Assembly (NCBI RefSeq): GCF_002356335.1
Contig: NZ_AP018165.1
Coordinates: 4,898,001-4,962,000, forward strand
Reading direction: 5' to 3'
Length of the DNA: 64,000 nucleotides
From: [Mycobacterium] stephanolepidis
GTDB taxonomy: Bacteria; Actinomycetota; Actinomycetes; Mycobacteriales; Mycobacteriaceae
Shown here: positions 55,738 through 64,000 of the stretch, in pieces
How positions within the stretch are numbered: the stretch's first letter is position 1
Layout of the letters: each line of letters starts with the position of its first letter
Program-made: the position numbers and the translations under genes
Notes under the pieces: model-generated
What the model was told of the DNA's origin: nothing
The model's database searches: none
What the model saw: only the letters and a program-made list of their open reading frames with translations

Positions 55738-57078
55738 TCAGCCCAGCCAGTCCAGAACCGCTGCGGCCGTCCAGGATTGCTGCATGCTGCCCAGCGGCGC
55801 CCCGGTAAACGGTTCGTAGTACTCCGCGAAGGAACCGTCACCCGCCTGCCGCAAGCCCTCCTGCCGGAGCAGGAACGCACGTTCACTCCATCCACGCCTC
55901 TCGAACGCCCAACAGAACAGCCAGGTGAGCACCGGCCAAACCGGACCCCGCCAATACTCGCGCGGACGAAAGTCCCGGGACACCGGCGACGTCGACGGCA
56001 CCAGTGCGTACCGCAGATCGGGGTGGCCGCAGAAGCGTGGTCCTTCCAACAGCCGCAGCAGCGCCAACTCCTGCGGACGCGGCAGCCCCCCGGACAGCAG
56101 CGGTGCGAACATGGCCACCGTGTCGGTCGCCACCCACTTGCCGGTCTTAACGTCGAAATCCCTTGCCGCACCGCTACGTTCTTCGGTGGTGTCGATTACC
56201 CCGGCGCAGAACCGCTCGGCCCAGCCGTGCAGTTCACGCACATCGGCTCGCGGGCGCGCATGCTCCTCACCGATGGTGGCCAGCACCTCACAGGCCACCG
56301 CGAAGATCGCCGATACGAACACGTCCTCCATGACGAAGCTCATGACGTCCGGCAGCCGGGCATCGTCGTAGCCCACCGACTTCATCTCTTCCAGCAGCCA
56401 CAGATAGACGTCGTACTCGGAGTCCTTGGGGCGCTGCGAGGCGTCGGTGATGATCGCGGTGTCCTCCCGCACATACGGCGGCAGCTCTCCGGGAACAACA
56501 TTGGCGTACGCGCCGTCCCAGCGCGGCGAGTTGTCCATCCCCGATTCCCAGCCGTGATACAGGGTGATGCGGCCGTGCTGGTTCTGATCGCGAGTCTCGG
56601 CAAGCCACCGATGCCACCGCATGAGGTCTGCCCAGCGCCTGTCCAGGAACGCCTCCGCGATGCCGCGCGCACTCCGGCCACGGCGGCGCGCGTGATCCAG
56701 GATGCGTTGCACCGCTATGGCATGCACCGGCGGCTGGGTAATGCCCGATGTCTGGTAGTTCGACGGCGCGTTCACCGCCAGTTCCGAGGTGCGCCAGCGC
56801 GCGGGTCCCGGAAAGTATCCGTCGACCCCGTTGGCGAAGACGATGTGCGGGATCATCCCGTTGGCCCATTGCGCGGAAAGCAGGGTGTCCAATTCGGTGA
56901 CGGCGCGTTCGACGCTCAGCGGCGCCAGGCCGACCGCCACGAATGCCGCGTCCCAGCTCCACATATGGGGGTACAACTTGGGGGCGGCACTGGTCATCGT
57001 CCCCCTGTCATTTCCCCTCAGCAGGTATGCCGCACGTGCGGCCAACTGCGTGGGGGTGAACATCGGGTGGGACGGCAT
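55738..57078 (-). CDS. ggH: Glucosylglycerate hydrolase (GH63)
   Basis: 446 residues, the length of the M. hassiacum GgH enzyme. (Alpha/alpha)6 barrel motifs: LYPHMWSWDAAFVAVGL, LYHGWESGMDNSPRWDGAYA, and the closing FAEYYEPFTGAPLGSMQQSW with a catalytic acid. Hydrolyses glucosylglycerate or mannosylglycerate, a compatible solute and methylglucose lipopolysaccharide precursor, after nitrogen starvation. ATG 57078 fits the family; the frame continues upstream across the divergent SDR. Confidence 0.88.
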   Translation of the reverse strand: MPSHPMFTPTQLAARAAYLLRGNDRGTMTSAAPKLYPHMWSWDAAFVAVGLAPLSVERAVTELDTLLSAQWANGMIPHIVFANGVDGYFPGPARWRTSELAVNAPSNYQTSGITQPPVHAIAVQRILDHARRRGRSARGIAEAFLDRRWADLMRWHRWLAETRDQNQHGRITLYHGWESGMDNSPRWDGAYANVVPGELPPYVREDTAIITDASQRPKDSEYDVYLWLLEEMKSVGYDDARLPDVMSFVMEDVFVSAIFAVACEVLATIGEEHARPRADVRELHGWAERFCAGVIDTTEERSGAARDFDVKTGKWVATDTVAMFAPLLSGGLPRPQELALLRLLEGPRFCGHPDLRYALVPSTSPVSRDFRPREYWRGPVWPVLTWLFCWAFERRGWSERAFLLRQEGLRQAGDGSFAEYYEPFTGAPLGSMQQSWTAAAVLDWLG

Positions 57079-57185
57079 CCGTCCATTGTGCGGCGTACCC
57101 GCCCATTCCCTCTCGCCGAAAGCCGACTTTTGGTGTGAAAGTGCGAGTAGACGCCGCCAAAAGTCCACATTCGACGGAAGGCGGC

Positions 57186-57191
57186 TAGCCT
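57186..57191 (+). promoter_or_regulatory. -10 box for a leaderless SDR transcript
   Basis: TAGCCT followed by seven bases and ATG 57199. Confidence 0.4.
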
Positions 57192-57198
57192 GGCGCGC

Positions 57199-57864
57199 AT
57201 GCCCCTCGCTCTCATCACCGGCGCAAGCGGCGGTCTCGGTGCTGCCATCGCACGTGCCCTGGCCCCCACCCATGCACTCCTGCTGGGAGGCCGCCCGTCC
57301 ACGCGACTGGACGCACTGGCCGACGAATTGCAGGCCACAGCATGGCCGGTAGACCTGGGCGACGAGAGCGCACTGCTGGCGGCCACCGCCGGCATCGACG
57401 AACTCGACGTACTGGTGCACAACGCCGGGGTGTCCTATCCGGCGACGATCGCCGATTCGCAGTTGGCGGACTGGCGTAAAACCTTTGACGTCAATGTCTT
57501 AGCCCCGGTGGCACTGACCAAGGCCCTGCTTCCCGCCCTGCGCGCGGCACAGGGCGACGTGGTGTTCGTCAATTCCGGAGCGGGAATCAACGCACACCCG
57601 GGCATCGGCTCCTACTCTGCGAGCAAGTTCGCATTACGCGGCGTCGCCGATGTGCTGCGGGCCGAGGAGCCACGGCTGCGGGTGACCTCGGTGCATCCCG
57701 GCCGGATCAGCACCCCGATGCAGCAGGAACTCACCGAACATGAAGGGCGCGTATACAACCCGGATGAGTACATGCGCCCCGAGTCCGTCGCGCAGCTGAT
57801 CGTCGATGCCGTGAAGCTGCCACGCGACGCTCGTGTGCACCAGATCGTGGTGCGCCAGAACTAA
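57199..57864 (+). CDS. SDR family oxidoreductase
   Basis: 221 residues: [21 protein letters not shown] in [10 protein letters not shown], and catalytic [11 protein letters not shown]. Close to the small SDRs next to leuS in mycobacteria; substrate unknown. Its TAA overlaps the leuS TAG in CTAA, a tight convergent arrangement. No ribosome site; probably leaderless. Confidence 0.92.
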   Translation: MPLALITGASGGLGAAIARALAPTHALLLGGRPSTRLDALADELQATAWPVDLGDESALLAATAGIDELDVLVHNAGVSYPATIADSQLADWRKTFDVNVLAPVALTKALLPALRAAQGDVVFVNSGAGINAHPGIGSYSASKFALRGVADVLRAEEPRLRVTSVHPGRISTPMQQELTEHEGRVYNPDEYMRPESVAQLIVDAVKLPRDARVHQIVVRQN

Positions 57865-60719
57865 ACGACCAGATTCACCATGCGCCCGGGGACCACGATG
57901 ACCTTCTTCGGGGTAACGCCCGCCAGGAACTCCAGCACCTTCTCCTCGGCAAGGGCCGCCGCCTCGATATCGGCCGCCGGTGCATCGGCAGCCACCGTGA
58001 TCCGGCCGCGCACCTTGCCGTTGACCTGAATCGGGTACTCGACGGTATCGGCCACCAGCCACCGCTCATCGAATCCCGGGAAGGGGCCGTGAGCCAGGGT
58101 CTCATCGCGTCCGAGCTGGCTCCACAGCTCTTCGGCCAGGTGCGGCGCCAGCGGCGCCAGCAGCAGCACCAGCGGTTCCACCGCGGCACGCGGGGCACCC
58201 TCCGGATACTCCTTGGTGAGGTGGTTGGTGTACTCGATCAACTTGGCTGCCGCGGTGTTATTACGCAGGGCCGCATAATCTTCGGAGACTCCGGCGATCG
58301 TCTTGTGCAACGCCCGCAGGGTGTCCTCGCTCGTCAGGTCGTCCTCGGTAACCCGGATCTTGCCGGTCTCCTCGTCGACCACCACGCGCCACACCCGCTG
58401 CAGGAATCGGTGCGCGCCAACGACATCCTTTGTCGCCCAGGGCCGCGACAACTCCAGCGGGCCCATCGACATCTCGTATACCCGCAGAGTGTCCGCACCG
58501 TAGTTGTCACAGATGTCATCCGGCGAGATCGAGTTCTTGAGGCTCTTTCCGATCTTGCCGAACTCCTGCTTAACCTCGACTTTCCCGTCGGGACCGGGCC
58601 AGAAGAACGTTCCGTTCTCCTCGACCACCTCGGCGGCGGGCACGTACATGCCGCGCGCATCCGTGTAGGCGTACGACTGGATGTAGCCCTGGTTGAGTAG
58701 CCGCCGGTACGGCTCGCGGGAGCTGACATGTCCGAGGTCGTAGAGGACCTTGTGCCAGAACCTCGAGTACAGCAGATGCAGCACGGCGTGCTCCATGCCG
58801 CCGACATACAAGTCGACGCCTCCGGGATCATCCGGGCCGTGCTCAGCCGGGCGTGGACCCAGCCAGTAGGCCTCGTTCTCCTTGTCGCAGAACGCGTCCG
58901 CGTTATCGGGGTCGGCGTAGCGCAGCTCGTACCACGAACTGCCCGCCCACTGCGGCATCACGTTGGTGTCCCGTGTGTACCGCTTGAGCCCGTCGCCCAG
59001 ATCCAGCTCGACGTTCACCCAATCGGTAGCCTTCGACAGCGGCGGCGACGGCACGCTCGATGCGTCGTCGGGATCGAAGGACACCGGTGCGTAGTCCTCG
59101 ACCTCCGGCAGCTCGACGGGCAGCGCGCCCTCACCCAGCGCACGGGGTCGCCCGTCTTCGCCGTAGACGATCGGGAAAGGTTCGCCCCAATAGCGCTGGC
59201 GTGCGAAAAGCCAATCGCGCAGCTTGTACTCGATGCGCGATTCGCCGCGGCCGTCCTGCACCAGCCGGCGCGTCACCTCCGCCTTGGCAGCGGCGATATC
59301 CAGCCCATTCAGGTAATCGGAGTTCACCAGCGGACCGTCGCCCGTGTATGCGGACTCGGTAATATCGCCACCGGAAATGACTTGCTGCACAGGCAAACCG
59401 AACGCATGCGCGAAGTCCCAGTCACGCTGGTCGTGGCCGGGCACCGCCATGATGGCCCCGGTGCCGTAACCGAACAGCACGTAGTCGGCAATGAAGACCG
59501 GCACCGGCTTACCGCTCACCGGGTTGGTGGCGTACGCCCCGGTGAATACGCCCGTCTTTTCTTTGTTCTCTTGACGTTCCAGGTCGCTCTTGGCGGCGAT
59601 GGAGCGGCGATACTGCTCGATCGCCGCGCGCGGCGAATCCTGCCCGCCGGTCCAGCGCGCGTCTGTTCCCTCCGGCCAGGTGTCACCGGCCAGGCTGTCC
59701 ACCAGTGGGTGCTCAGGGGCCAACACCATGTAGGTGGCACCGAAGAGCGTGTCGGGCCGGGTGGTGAACACCTCGATATCACCCACACCGGCGACGGCGA
59801 ACAACACCGACGCACCCTGCGATCGACCGATCCAGTTGCGCTGCATGGTCTTGACCTTGTCGGGCCAGTCCAGGAATTCGAGGTCGTCGATCAGCCTGTC
59901 CGAATACGCGGTGATCCGCATCATCCACTGCCGCAACCGCTTACGGAAGACCGGGAAGTTGCCGCGTTCGCTGCGGCCGTCCGAGGTGACCTCCTCGTTG
60001 GCCAACACGGTACCCAATCCTGGGCACCAGTTGACCACCGAATCGGATTGGTACACCAGGCGATACGAGTCGATCAGGTCGGCGCGCTCGCCATCGCTCA
60101 GCTCGCTCCACACCGTGCCGTCGGCCGGCGTACGTGCGCCGGAATCGAACTCGGCCACCAGCTCATCGATCCGGCGGGCACGCTGGGCCTCGACGTCGTA
60201 CCAGGCGTTATAGATCTGCAGGAAAATCCACTGTGTCCACTTGTAGAAGTCGACATCGGTGGTCGAAAAGCTGCGGCGCGAGTCGTGGCCCAATCCGAGC
60301 CGCCCAAGCTGACGCTTGTAGTTGACGATGTTGGCCTCGGTACGGACCCGCGGGTGGGTGCCGGTCTGTACCGCGTACTGCTCTGCGGGCAGACCGAACG
60401 CGTCGAACCCGAGCGCGTGCAGCACGTTGGCGCCGCGCATCCGGTGGAAGCGGGCGTATACGTCCGTCGCGATGTAGCCCAGCGGATGCCCGACGTGCAG
60501 CCCGTCGCCCGAGGGGTACGGAAACATGTCCTGCACAAACATCTTGTCGGCGGGAATCGGCGTGCCATCGGTCGGCGCGAGTGAGCCCACGGGGTTCGGG
60601 ACGTGGAACGTGCCGCGGTCGGCCCAGCTCTGTTGCCAACGACGCTCGATCTGCCCGGCGAGCTGCGCCGTGTAGCGATGCTCGGGGGTATCGGCGGCGT
60701 CTTGCTGGGCTTCAGTCAC
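57861..60719 (-). CDS. leuS: Leucine-tRNA ligase
   Basis: 952 residues. Class I motifs: [20 protein letters not shown] (HIGH region) and [16 protein letters not shown] (the KMSKS loop as KIGKS, as in other mycobacteria). The CP1 editing domain and a C-terminal domain ending RMVNLVV are present. Charges tRNA-Leu. Confidence 0.98.
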   Translation of the reverse strand: MTEAQQDAADTPEHRYTAQLAGQIERRWQQSWADRGTFHVPNPVGSLAPTDGTPIPADKMFVQDMFPYPSGDGLHVGHPLGYIATDVYARFHRMRGANVLHALGFDAFGLPAEQYAVQTGTHPRVRTEANIVNYKRQLGRLGLGHDSRRSFSTTDVDFYKWTQWIFLQIYNAWYDVEAQRARRIDELVAEFDSGARTPADGTVWSELSDGERADLIDSYRLVYQSDSVVNWCPGLGTVLANEEVTSDGRSERGNFPVFRKRLRQWMMRITAYSDRLIDDLEFLDWPDKVKTMQRNWIGRSQGASVLFAVAGVGDIEVFTTRPDTLFGATYMVLAPEHPLVDSLAGDTWPEGTDARWTGGQDSPRAAIEQYRRSIAAKSDLERQENKEKTGVFTGAYATNPVSGKPVPVFIADYVLFGYGTGAIMAVPGHDQRDWDFAHAFGLPVQQVISGGDITESAYTGDGPLVNSDYLNGLDIAAAKAEVTRRLVQDGRGESRIEYKLRDWLFARQRYWGEPFPIVYGEDGRPRALGEGALPVELPEVEDYAPVSFDPDDASSVPSPPLSKATDWVNVELDLGDGLKRYTRDTNVMPQWAGSSWYELRYADPDNADAFCDKENEAYWLGPRPAEHGPDDPGGVDLYVGGMEHAVLHLLYSRFWHKVLYDLGHVSSREPYRRLLNQGYIQSYAYTDARGMYVPAAEVVEENGTFFWPGPDGKVEVKQEFGKIGKSLKNSISPDDICDNYGADTLRVYEMSMGPLELSRPWATKDVVGAHRFLQRVWRVVVDEETGKIRVTEDDLTSEDTLRALHKTIAGVSEDYAALRNNTAAAKLIEYTNHLTKEYPEGAPRAAVEPLVLLLAPLAPHLAEELWSQLGRDETLAHGPFPGFDERWLVADTVEYPIQVNGKVRGRITVAADAPAADIEAAALAEEKVLEFLAGVTPKKVIVVPGRMVNLVV

Positions 60720-60967
60720 GCATCAAGGGTAAATGCGGCAGCTCAGCGAACAGAAATCGCCGGTTTGGCGACGAGAGTTAATCACTCTGGTCACAATCCG
60801 GCCACTTCCGGGGGTGTCCGGGGTGCTTTCTCAGCTGCGCTTATTAACTTCGGGACCGCTACAACCGAGAGCCCACCTGTCGACATCGTGGTCGGCGTGC
60901 CCGCGCTCACGGTTGTCGTCCACAACTCACACACCACGCATTCGACAGAGCCGGAAGGACAGAGAAG

Positions 60968-61960
60968 GTGACGACCACACGGTATTCAGTCAGGTTCGCG
61001 GCGGCCACGGCGTCCGTCGCGGCACTGCTCGCCGGGACCACCGCCATCGCGCTGGCGGACCCGCAGCCGGCGCCTCCAGCACCGGTCGCCACTCCGAACG
61101 CGGCCACGTCGGCTCCCGTCGCACCGGCGGCGGTCCCCGCCGCCCCCAACGCAGCCGCCGCCCCCAACGCAGCCGCCGCGCCGGCGACCGCACCCACGGC
61201 GTCGACGAACCCGCTCCAGCCCGCCCCGCCGATCAACGGCGTCGCGCCCGCCGCCGATGGCACGCTGACGGAGTTCTTCGCTTCCAAGAACGTCAAGCTG
61301 GAACCGCTGACCAAGAACAGCCACGGAGCACCGCGTGTCAGCATCCCGATACCGGCGAACTGGGCGAACGTGCCGGATCCCAACGTTCCCAACGCGTACC
61401 AGGTGATCGTGAGCAAGGCCAACGGCACCGGGCTGTACCAGTCCAACGCACAGGTCACGATGAGCAAGCTCGTCGGTGAGTTCGACACCAACGAGGCCGT
61501 CTCACACGGCCCCGTCGAGGTCAAGGCACTGCAGGGCTGGCAGCCGACCGACGCCTCGCTGGTCACCTACCAGGGCTTCCCGTCCTCGGTCGTGGAAGGC
61601 ACCTTCCGCCAAGACGGTGAAACCCTCAACACCTCGCGCCGCGCCGTGATCATCACGCAGGGCAAGGACCGTTACCTGGTTCAGCTGGCCGTCACCACGA
61701 CCGTCGGCAACGCCATCGCCGAGGCTCCCGCCACCGACCTGATCGTCAACGGTCTGCGCTTCGGTGAGGGCACCCCCGTCACCGCGCCGGTGGCCGACCC
61801 CAACGCGCTCGCCGATCCGGATGCGCTGCCCGCAGCGCCCGTAACCCCTGCTCCGGGCACCGACCCCAACGCGCCGGCTGCGCCGGCGCCGGGAATCCCG
61901 GGTCTGCCACCGCTGCCCACTCTGCCTGCGCCGGTACCGCCGGCACCGCCCGCGGCGTAA
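60968..61960 (+). CDS. mtc28: Proline-rich secreted antigen, Mtc28 family (Rv0040c-like)
   Basis: 330 residues. Signal peptide to about ALADP, Ala/Pro-rich arm with a tandem repeat (AAPNA twice), then the LpqN/Mtc28-like domain: VSIPIPANWANVPDPNVPNA, QGFPSSVVEGTFRQDGETLN, TSRRAVIITQGKDRYLVQL; Pro-rich tail. Lies beside leuS exactly as Rv0040c does. GTG behind AGAGAAGG. Role at the cell surface unknown. Confidence 0.88.
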   Translation: MTTTRYSVRFAAATASVAALLAGTTAIALADPQPAPPAPVATPNAATSAPVAPAAVPAAPNAAAAPNAAAAPATAPTASTNPLQPAPPINGVAPAADGTLTEFFASKNVKLEPLTKNSHGAPRVSIPIPANWANVPDPNVPNAYQVIVSKANGTGLYQSNAQVTMSKLVGEFDTNEAVSHGPVEVKALQGWQPTDASLVTYQGFPSSVVEGTFRQDGETLNTSRRAVIITQGKDRYLVQLAVTTTVGNAIAEAPATDLIVNGLRFGEGTPVTAPVADPNALADPDALPAAPVTPAPGTDPNAPAAPAPGIPGLPPLPTLPAPVPPAPPAA

Positions 61961-61978
61961 GCGGGCTCGCATCCCGCT

Positions 61979-61984
61979 TAAACT
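61979..61984 (+). promoter_or_regulatory. -10 box for a leaderless membrane protein transcript
   Basis: TAAACT followed by six bases and GTG 61991. Confidence 0.4.
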
Positions 61985-61990
61985 GAGCGG

Positions 61991-62356
61991 GTGCTGATCG
62001 CCGCCATCGTGACCATTGCCCTCGCCGGGCTGTTGGGTGCGCTGTCGGCGACGGCGTTTCTGCGGGCGCCGCACGGCAGCCCTCAACGCATGCTTGCACC
62101 TGCGCAGGCGGCGGCCGCGCTGATTCTCGCGGCGGGCGCGCTCGCGGCCTTATTCGGTTCCACCGCAATCGGTTTGGTGGGATTGATGGTGTGCGGCGCT
62201 GCCGCCATCGTGACAGTGGGTGCGGCGGCCTGGCAGGTGGCCCGCTACACCACCGCCGCACAACAGATGTCGTCCTCGGGCGGCGGATGCGGCAGTTCGT
62301 GCGGCGGATGCCCCAGTGCCGGACGTGCCGAATCATCGGTGTGCGCTCGGCCCTGA
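61991..62356 (+). CDS. Small membrane protein with Gly-Cys-rich tail
   Basis: 121 residues. Two or three membrane segments (LIAAIVTIALAGLLGAL; AALILAAGALAALFG; IGLVGLMVCGAAAIV) and a tail GGGCGSSCGGCPSAG with three Cys. No family recognised. It stands between mtc28 and the DUF445 gene. Confidence 0.65.
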   Translation: MLIAAIVTIALAGLLGALSATAFLRAPHGSPQRMLAPAQAAAALILAAGALAALFGSTAIGLVGLMVCGAAAIVTVGAAAWQVARYTTAAQQMSSSGGGCGSSCGGCPSAGRAESSVCARP

Positions 62357-62482
62357 CGTGTCCAATCTTTAGACACCTCGGCGCTACCTCATCTGAATGT
62401 GATCCGTATTCGCCCATGTCGACCCATTTTTTGGTGTTATGTTCCCGGGCACTCGTAGACAGGCGTGGTCAGAAAGGGAGCC

Positions 62483-63859
62483 GTGAAAGACACCAAGCAG
62501 ATGGTGAAGTTCATCCTCGTTGGTGTTCTCACGCTCGCCTCGGGCATCGCCGCATACATCTATCGCGACGATCAACTGATCGTGGACCTGCTCACGGTGC
62601 CCTTGTTCACCGGCATCATCGGCTACATCACCAACTGGACCGGTGTGCTGATGCTGTTCGCACCCTTGCGTTTCTACGGCTGGCGCATCCCCGGGCTGCG
62701 CACTCTCTACGCGTTCCTGCCCCGCCGCGTACAGGTAATCCCCGCCATCACCTCCGACGGCCGATTCGGATGGCAGGGCATCGTGCCATCACGCGCGGAG
62801 AAGATGGCCAGCATCGCCGTCGACAAGAGCCTTGCCAAGCTCGGTAGCATCTCGGATTTCTACGAGCAGCTCGAACCGGACCTCATTGCCAATCACCTTG
62901 CACTGATTGCCAAATCAGAGATTCGCAGCGTCATCACCAAAATCATGGAGCGCGAGGACCCGCAGCTGTGGCACAACCTGCCGCCCGCCTTGCGGGAGAT
63001 GATGTTCAAGCGCATCGAGAATCAGCTGCCGCAGATCGTCAAGAACATGACCGATCAAATCGGCGAGAACATCGGGCAACTCGTCGACGCCAAGCTGATG
63101 ATCATCCGGTACCTCACCGCTCATCCCAAGCTGCTCAACGACATCTTCCGGACCATGGGGCACAAGGAACTGCAGTTCATGCAGAACTTCGGCTTCTACT
63201 TCGGCTATCCCATGGGCTTCGTACTCGTCGCCATCCTGCACTCGGTTCCGCACCACTGGTGGACTCCATGGATCGTGCTGCCGCTCGGCGGCATCATCAT
63301 CGGGTACATCGTCAATTACCTCGGCATCACCATGATTTTCGAACCAGTCCATCCCAACAAGTGGGTGCCGTGGCGCCAGGGGCTGTTCATCAAGCGCAAG
63401 TCGGAGATCTCCGAGGAGTACGCGCGCACCATCTCTGAGAACGTCATCACCCTGGAAAACATCGGCAACGAGATGCTCAACGGGCCACGGTCGGACCGCA
63501 CCAGACAAATGCTGGCCGATGGCATCCGGCCGGCACTGGAGCAAGCACTCGGACCCGCGCGGCGGGCCATTCGGGTAGCCGTTGGCCGGCGCCAATACGA
63601 CCAGATCACCGAATCGGTCACGATCGAGGCAACCGGCTTTGCGCCGCTTGCGTTTTCCGATCCCGAGTTCAACAAGCAACGCCAAGGCAAGATCGGCGCC
63701 TTCGTCTCGACCCAGATGCACAAGCTCTCACTCGACGATTTCAACGAGTTGCTGCGCTCGGCGGTCAAGCAGGACGAGTGGTTGCTGTTCGTACACGGCG
63801 CGGTCCTTGGTGCAGCCGGAGGCCTGGCGCACCTGCTGATCTTCCCGCCGGCGGGGTGA
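62483..63859 (+). CDS. DUF445 family membrane protein
   Basis: 458 residues from GTG 62483 behind AAAGGGAG. N-terminal TGIIGYITNWTGVLMLFAPL and C-terminal IIIGYIVNYLGITMIFEP are the two conserved DUF445 repeats; two to four membrane segments overall with a long helical cytoplasmic part. Function unknown. Confidence 0.88.
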   Translation: MKDTKQMVKFILVGVLTLASGIAAYIYRDDQLIVDLLTVPLFTGIIGYITNWTGVLMLFAPLRFYGWRIPGLRTLYAFLPRRVQVIPAITSDGRFGWQGIVPSRAEKMASIAVDKSLAKLGSISDFYEQLEPDLIANHLALIAKSEIRSVITKIMEREDPQLWHNLPPALREMMFKRIENQLPQIVKNMTDQIGENIGQLVDAKLMIIRYLTAHPKLLNDIFRTMGHKELQFMQNFGFYFGYPMGFVLVAILHSVPHHWWTPWIVLPLGGIIIGYIVNYLGITMIFEPVHPNKWVPWRQGLFIKRKSEISEEYARTISENVITLENIGNEMLNGPRSDRTRQMLADGIRPALEQALGPARRAIRVAVGRRQYDQITESVTIEATGFAPLAFSDPEFNKQRQGKIGAFVSTQMHKLSLDDFNELLRSAVKQDEWLLFVHGAVLGAAGGLAHLLIFPPAG

Positions 63860-63895
63860 CACGTGCCCCGAATCGACCTGACAAGATGATGCCCG

Positions 63896-64000
63896 ATGAC
63901 CGATAACACGCCCGTTCCCGCGCACAACAATCGTGAGCTCCGGCCCGATCGCGTGGTCCAAGGGGTCGCGATGCTGGCCGCGAAAACCTGGTGGCGCGGG
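63896..64000 (+). CDS. Unrecognised protein, 3' end outside window
   Basis: ATG at 63896 opens a frame that stays open to the window edge (35 codons): MTDNTPVPAHNNRELRPDRV, then MLAAKTWWRG. Too short to name. It follows the DUF445 gene by 36 bp. Confidence 0.45.
   Translation, partial: MTDNTPVPAHNNRELRPDRVVQGVAMLAAKTWWRG

Noticed and set aside
58728..60584. A 618-codon open frame opposite leuS
   Set aside because: Antisense to a full leuS; no protein-like features.
61140..61180. Short tandem repeat in mtc28 as a possible minisatellite
   Set aside because: It is only two copies of AAPNA-type codons in an Ala/Pro-rich arm, normal for this protein family.

Overview
The window is high-GC actinobacterial DNA, most likely from a rapidly growing mycobacterium of the Mycobacteroides abscessus/chelonae group. 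The right half keeps the gene order known next to oriC in Mycobacterium tuberculosis (Rv0040c to Rv0058), inverted: dnaB, rplI, rpsR, ssb, rpsF, a GT87-type membrane protein, ponA, a DUF5318 gene, a PadR regulator, ino1, leuS and an mtc28-like antigen. An MspA-type porin, an LGFP-repeat lipoprotein, a DUF1906 protein, an MCE lipoprotein, PknH-like lipoproteins and a glucosylglycerate hydrolase all fit a fast-growing mycobacterium. The assignment rests on reading protein sequences, not on a database search.

Positions 1-18.4 kb hold accessory metabolism and cell-envelope genes. There is a partial SDR, an MFS exporter divergent from an amidohydrolase, and an AraC regulator. A minus-strand catabolic cluster (alpha/beta hydrolase with a frameshift, LLM oxidoreductase, SDR, SnoaL-like protein) diverges from a LysR gene. 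A serine hydrolase lipoprotein, a Tat-exported DUF1906 protein, a translationally coupled MCE lipoprotein/Mug pair, a beta-carbonic anhydrase, CsbD, an LGFP lipoprotein, a Gly/Ser-rich protein with an apparent G-tract frameshift, a GH5-like secreted glycosidase and a complete IS256-family element follow.

Positions 18.4-22.4 kb are a compact oxidation operon (SDR, diiron ferritin-like protein, Baeyer-Villiger monooxygenase) facing a TetR gene across a palindrome.

Positions 22.4-32.15 kb look like a decaying genomic island. It holds an IS630 scar, a coiled-coil/GGDEF gene pair with a strong promoter, an IS3 element inserted in the remnant of another, and truncated P450, rhodanese and metal-dependent-hydrolase genes. 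It also holds an unusual MspA-like porin, a small phage-like zinc-motif gene, an Lsr2 paralogue, and an acyl-CoA dehydrogenase that is frameshifted and cut off 30 bp before dnaB.

Positions 32.15-64 kb are the conserved core: replication and ribosomal genes, peptidoglycan synthesis, tandem DUF1707 membrane proteins, inositol synthesis, an amino acid permease, and an SDR-TetR-acyl-CoA dehydrogenase-phosphotransferase operon with a likely operator. Twin PknH-like lipoproteins, the branched-chain keto-acid dehydrogenase operon bkdABC divergent from an Lrp regulator, a glucosylglycerate hydrolase, leuS, mtc28 and a DUF445 protein complete it. Many genes appear to be leaderless, with a TANNNT -10 box six to seven bases before the start codon.
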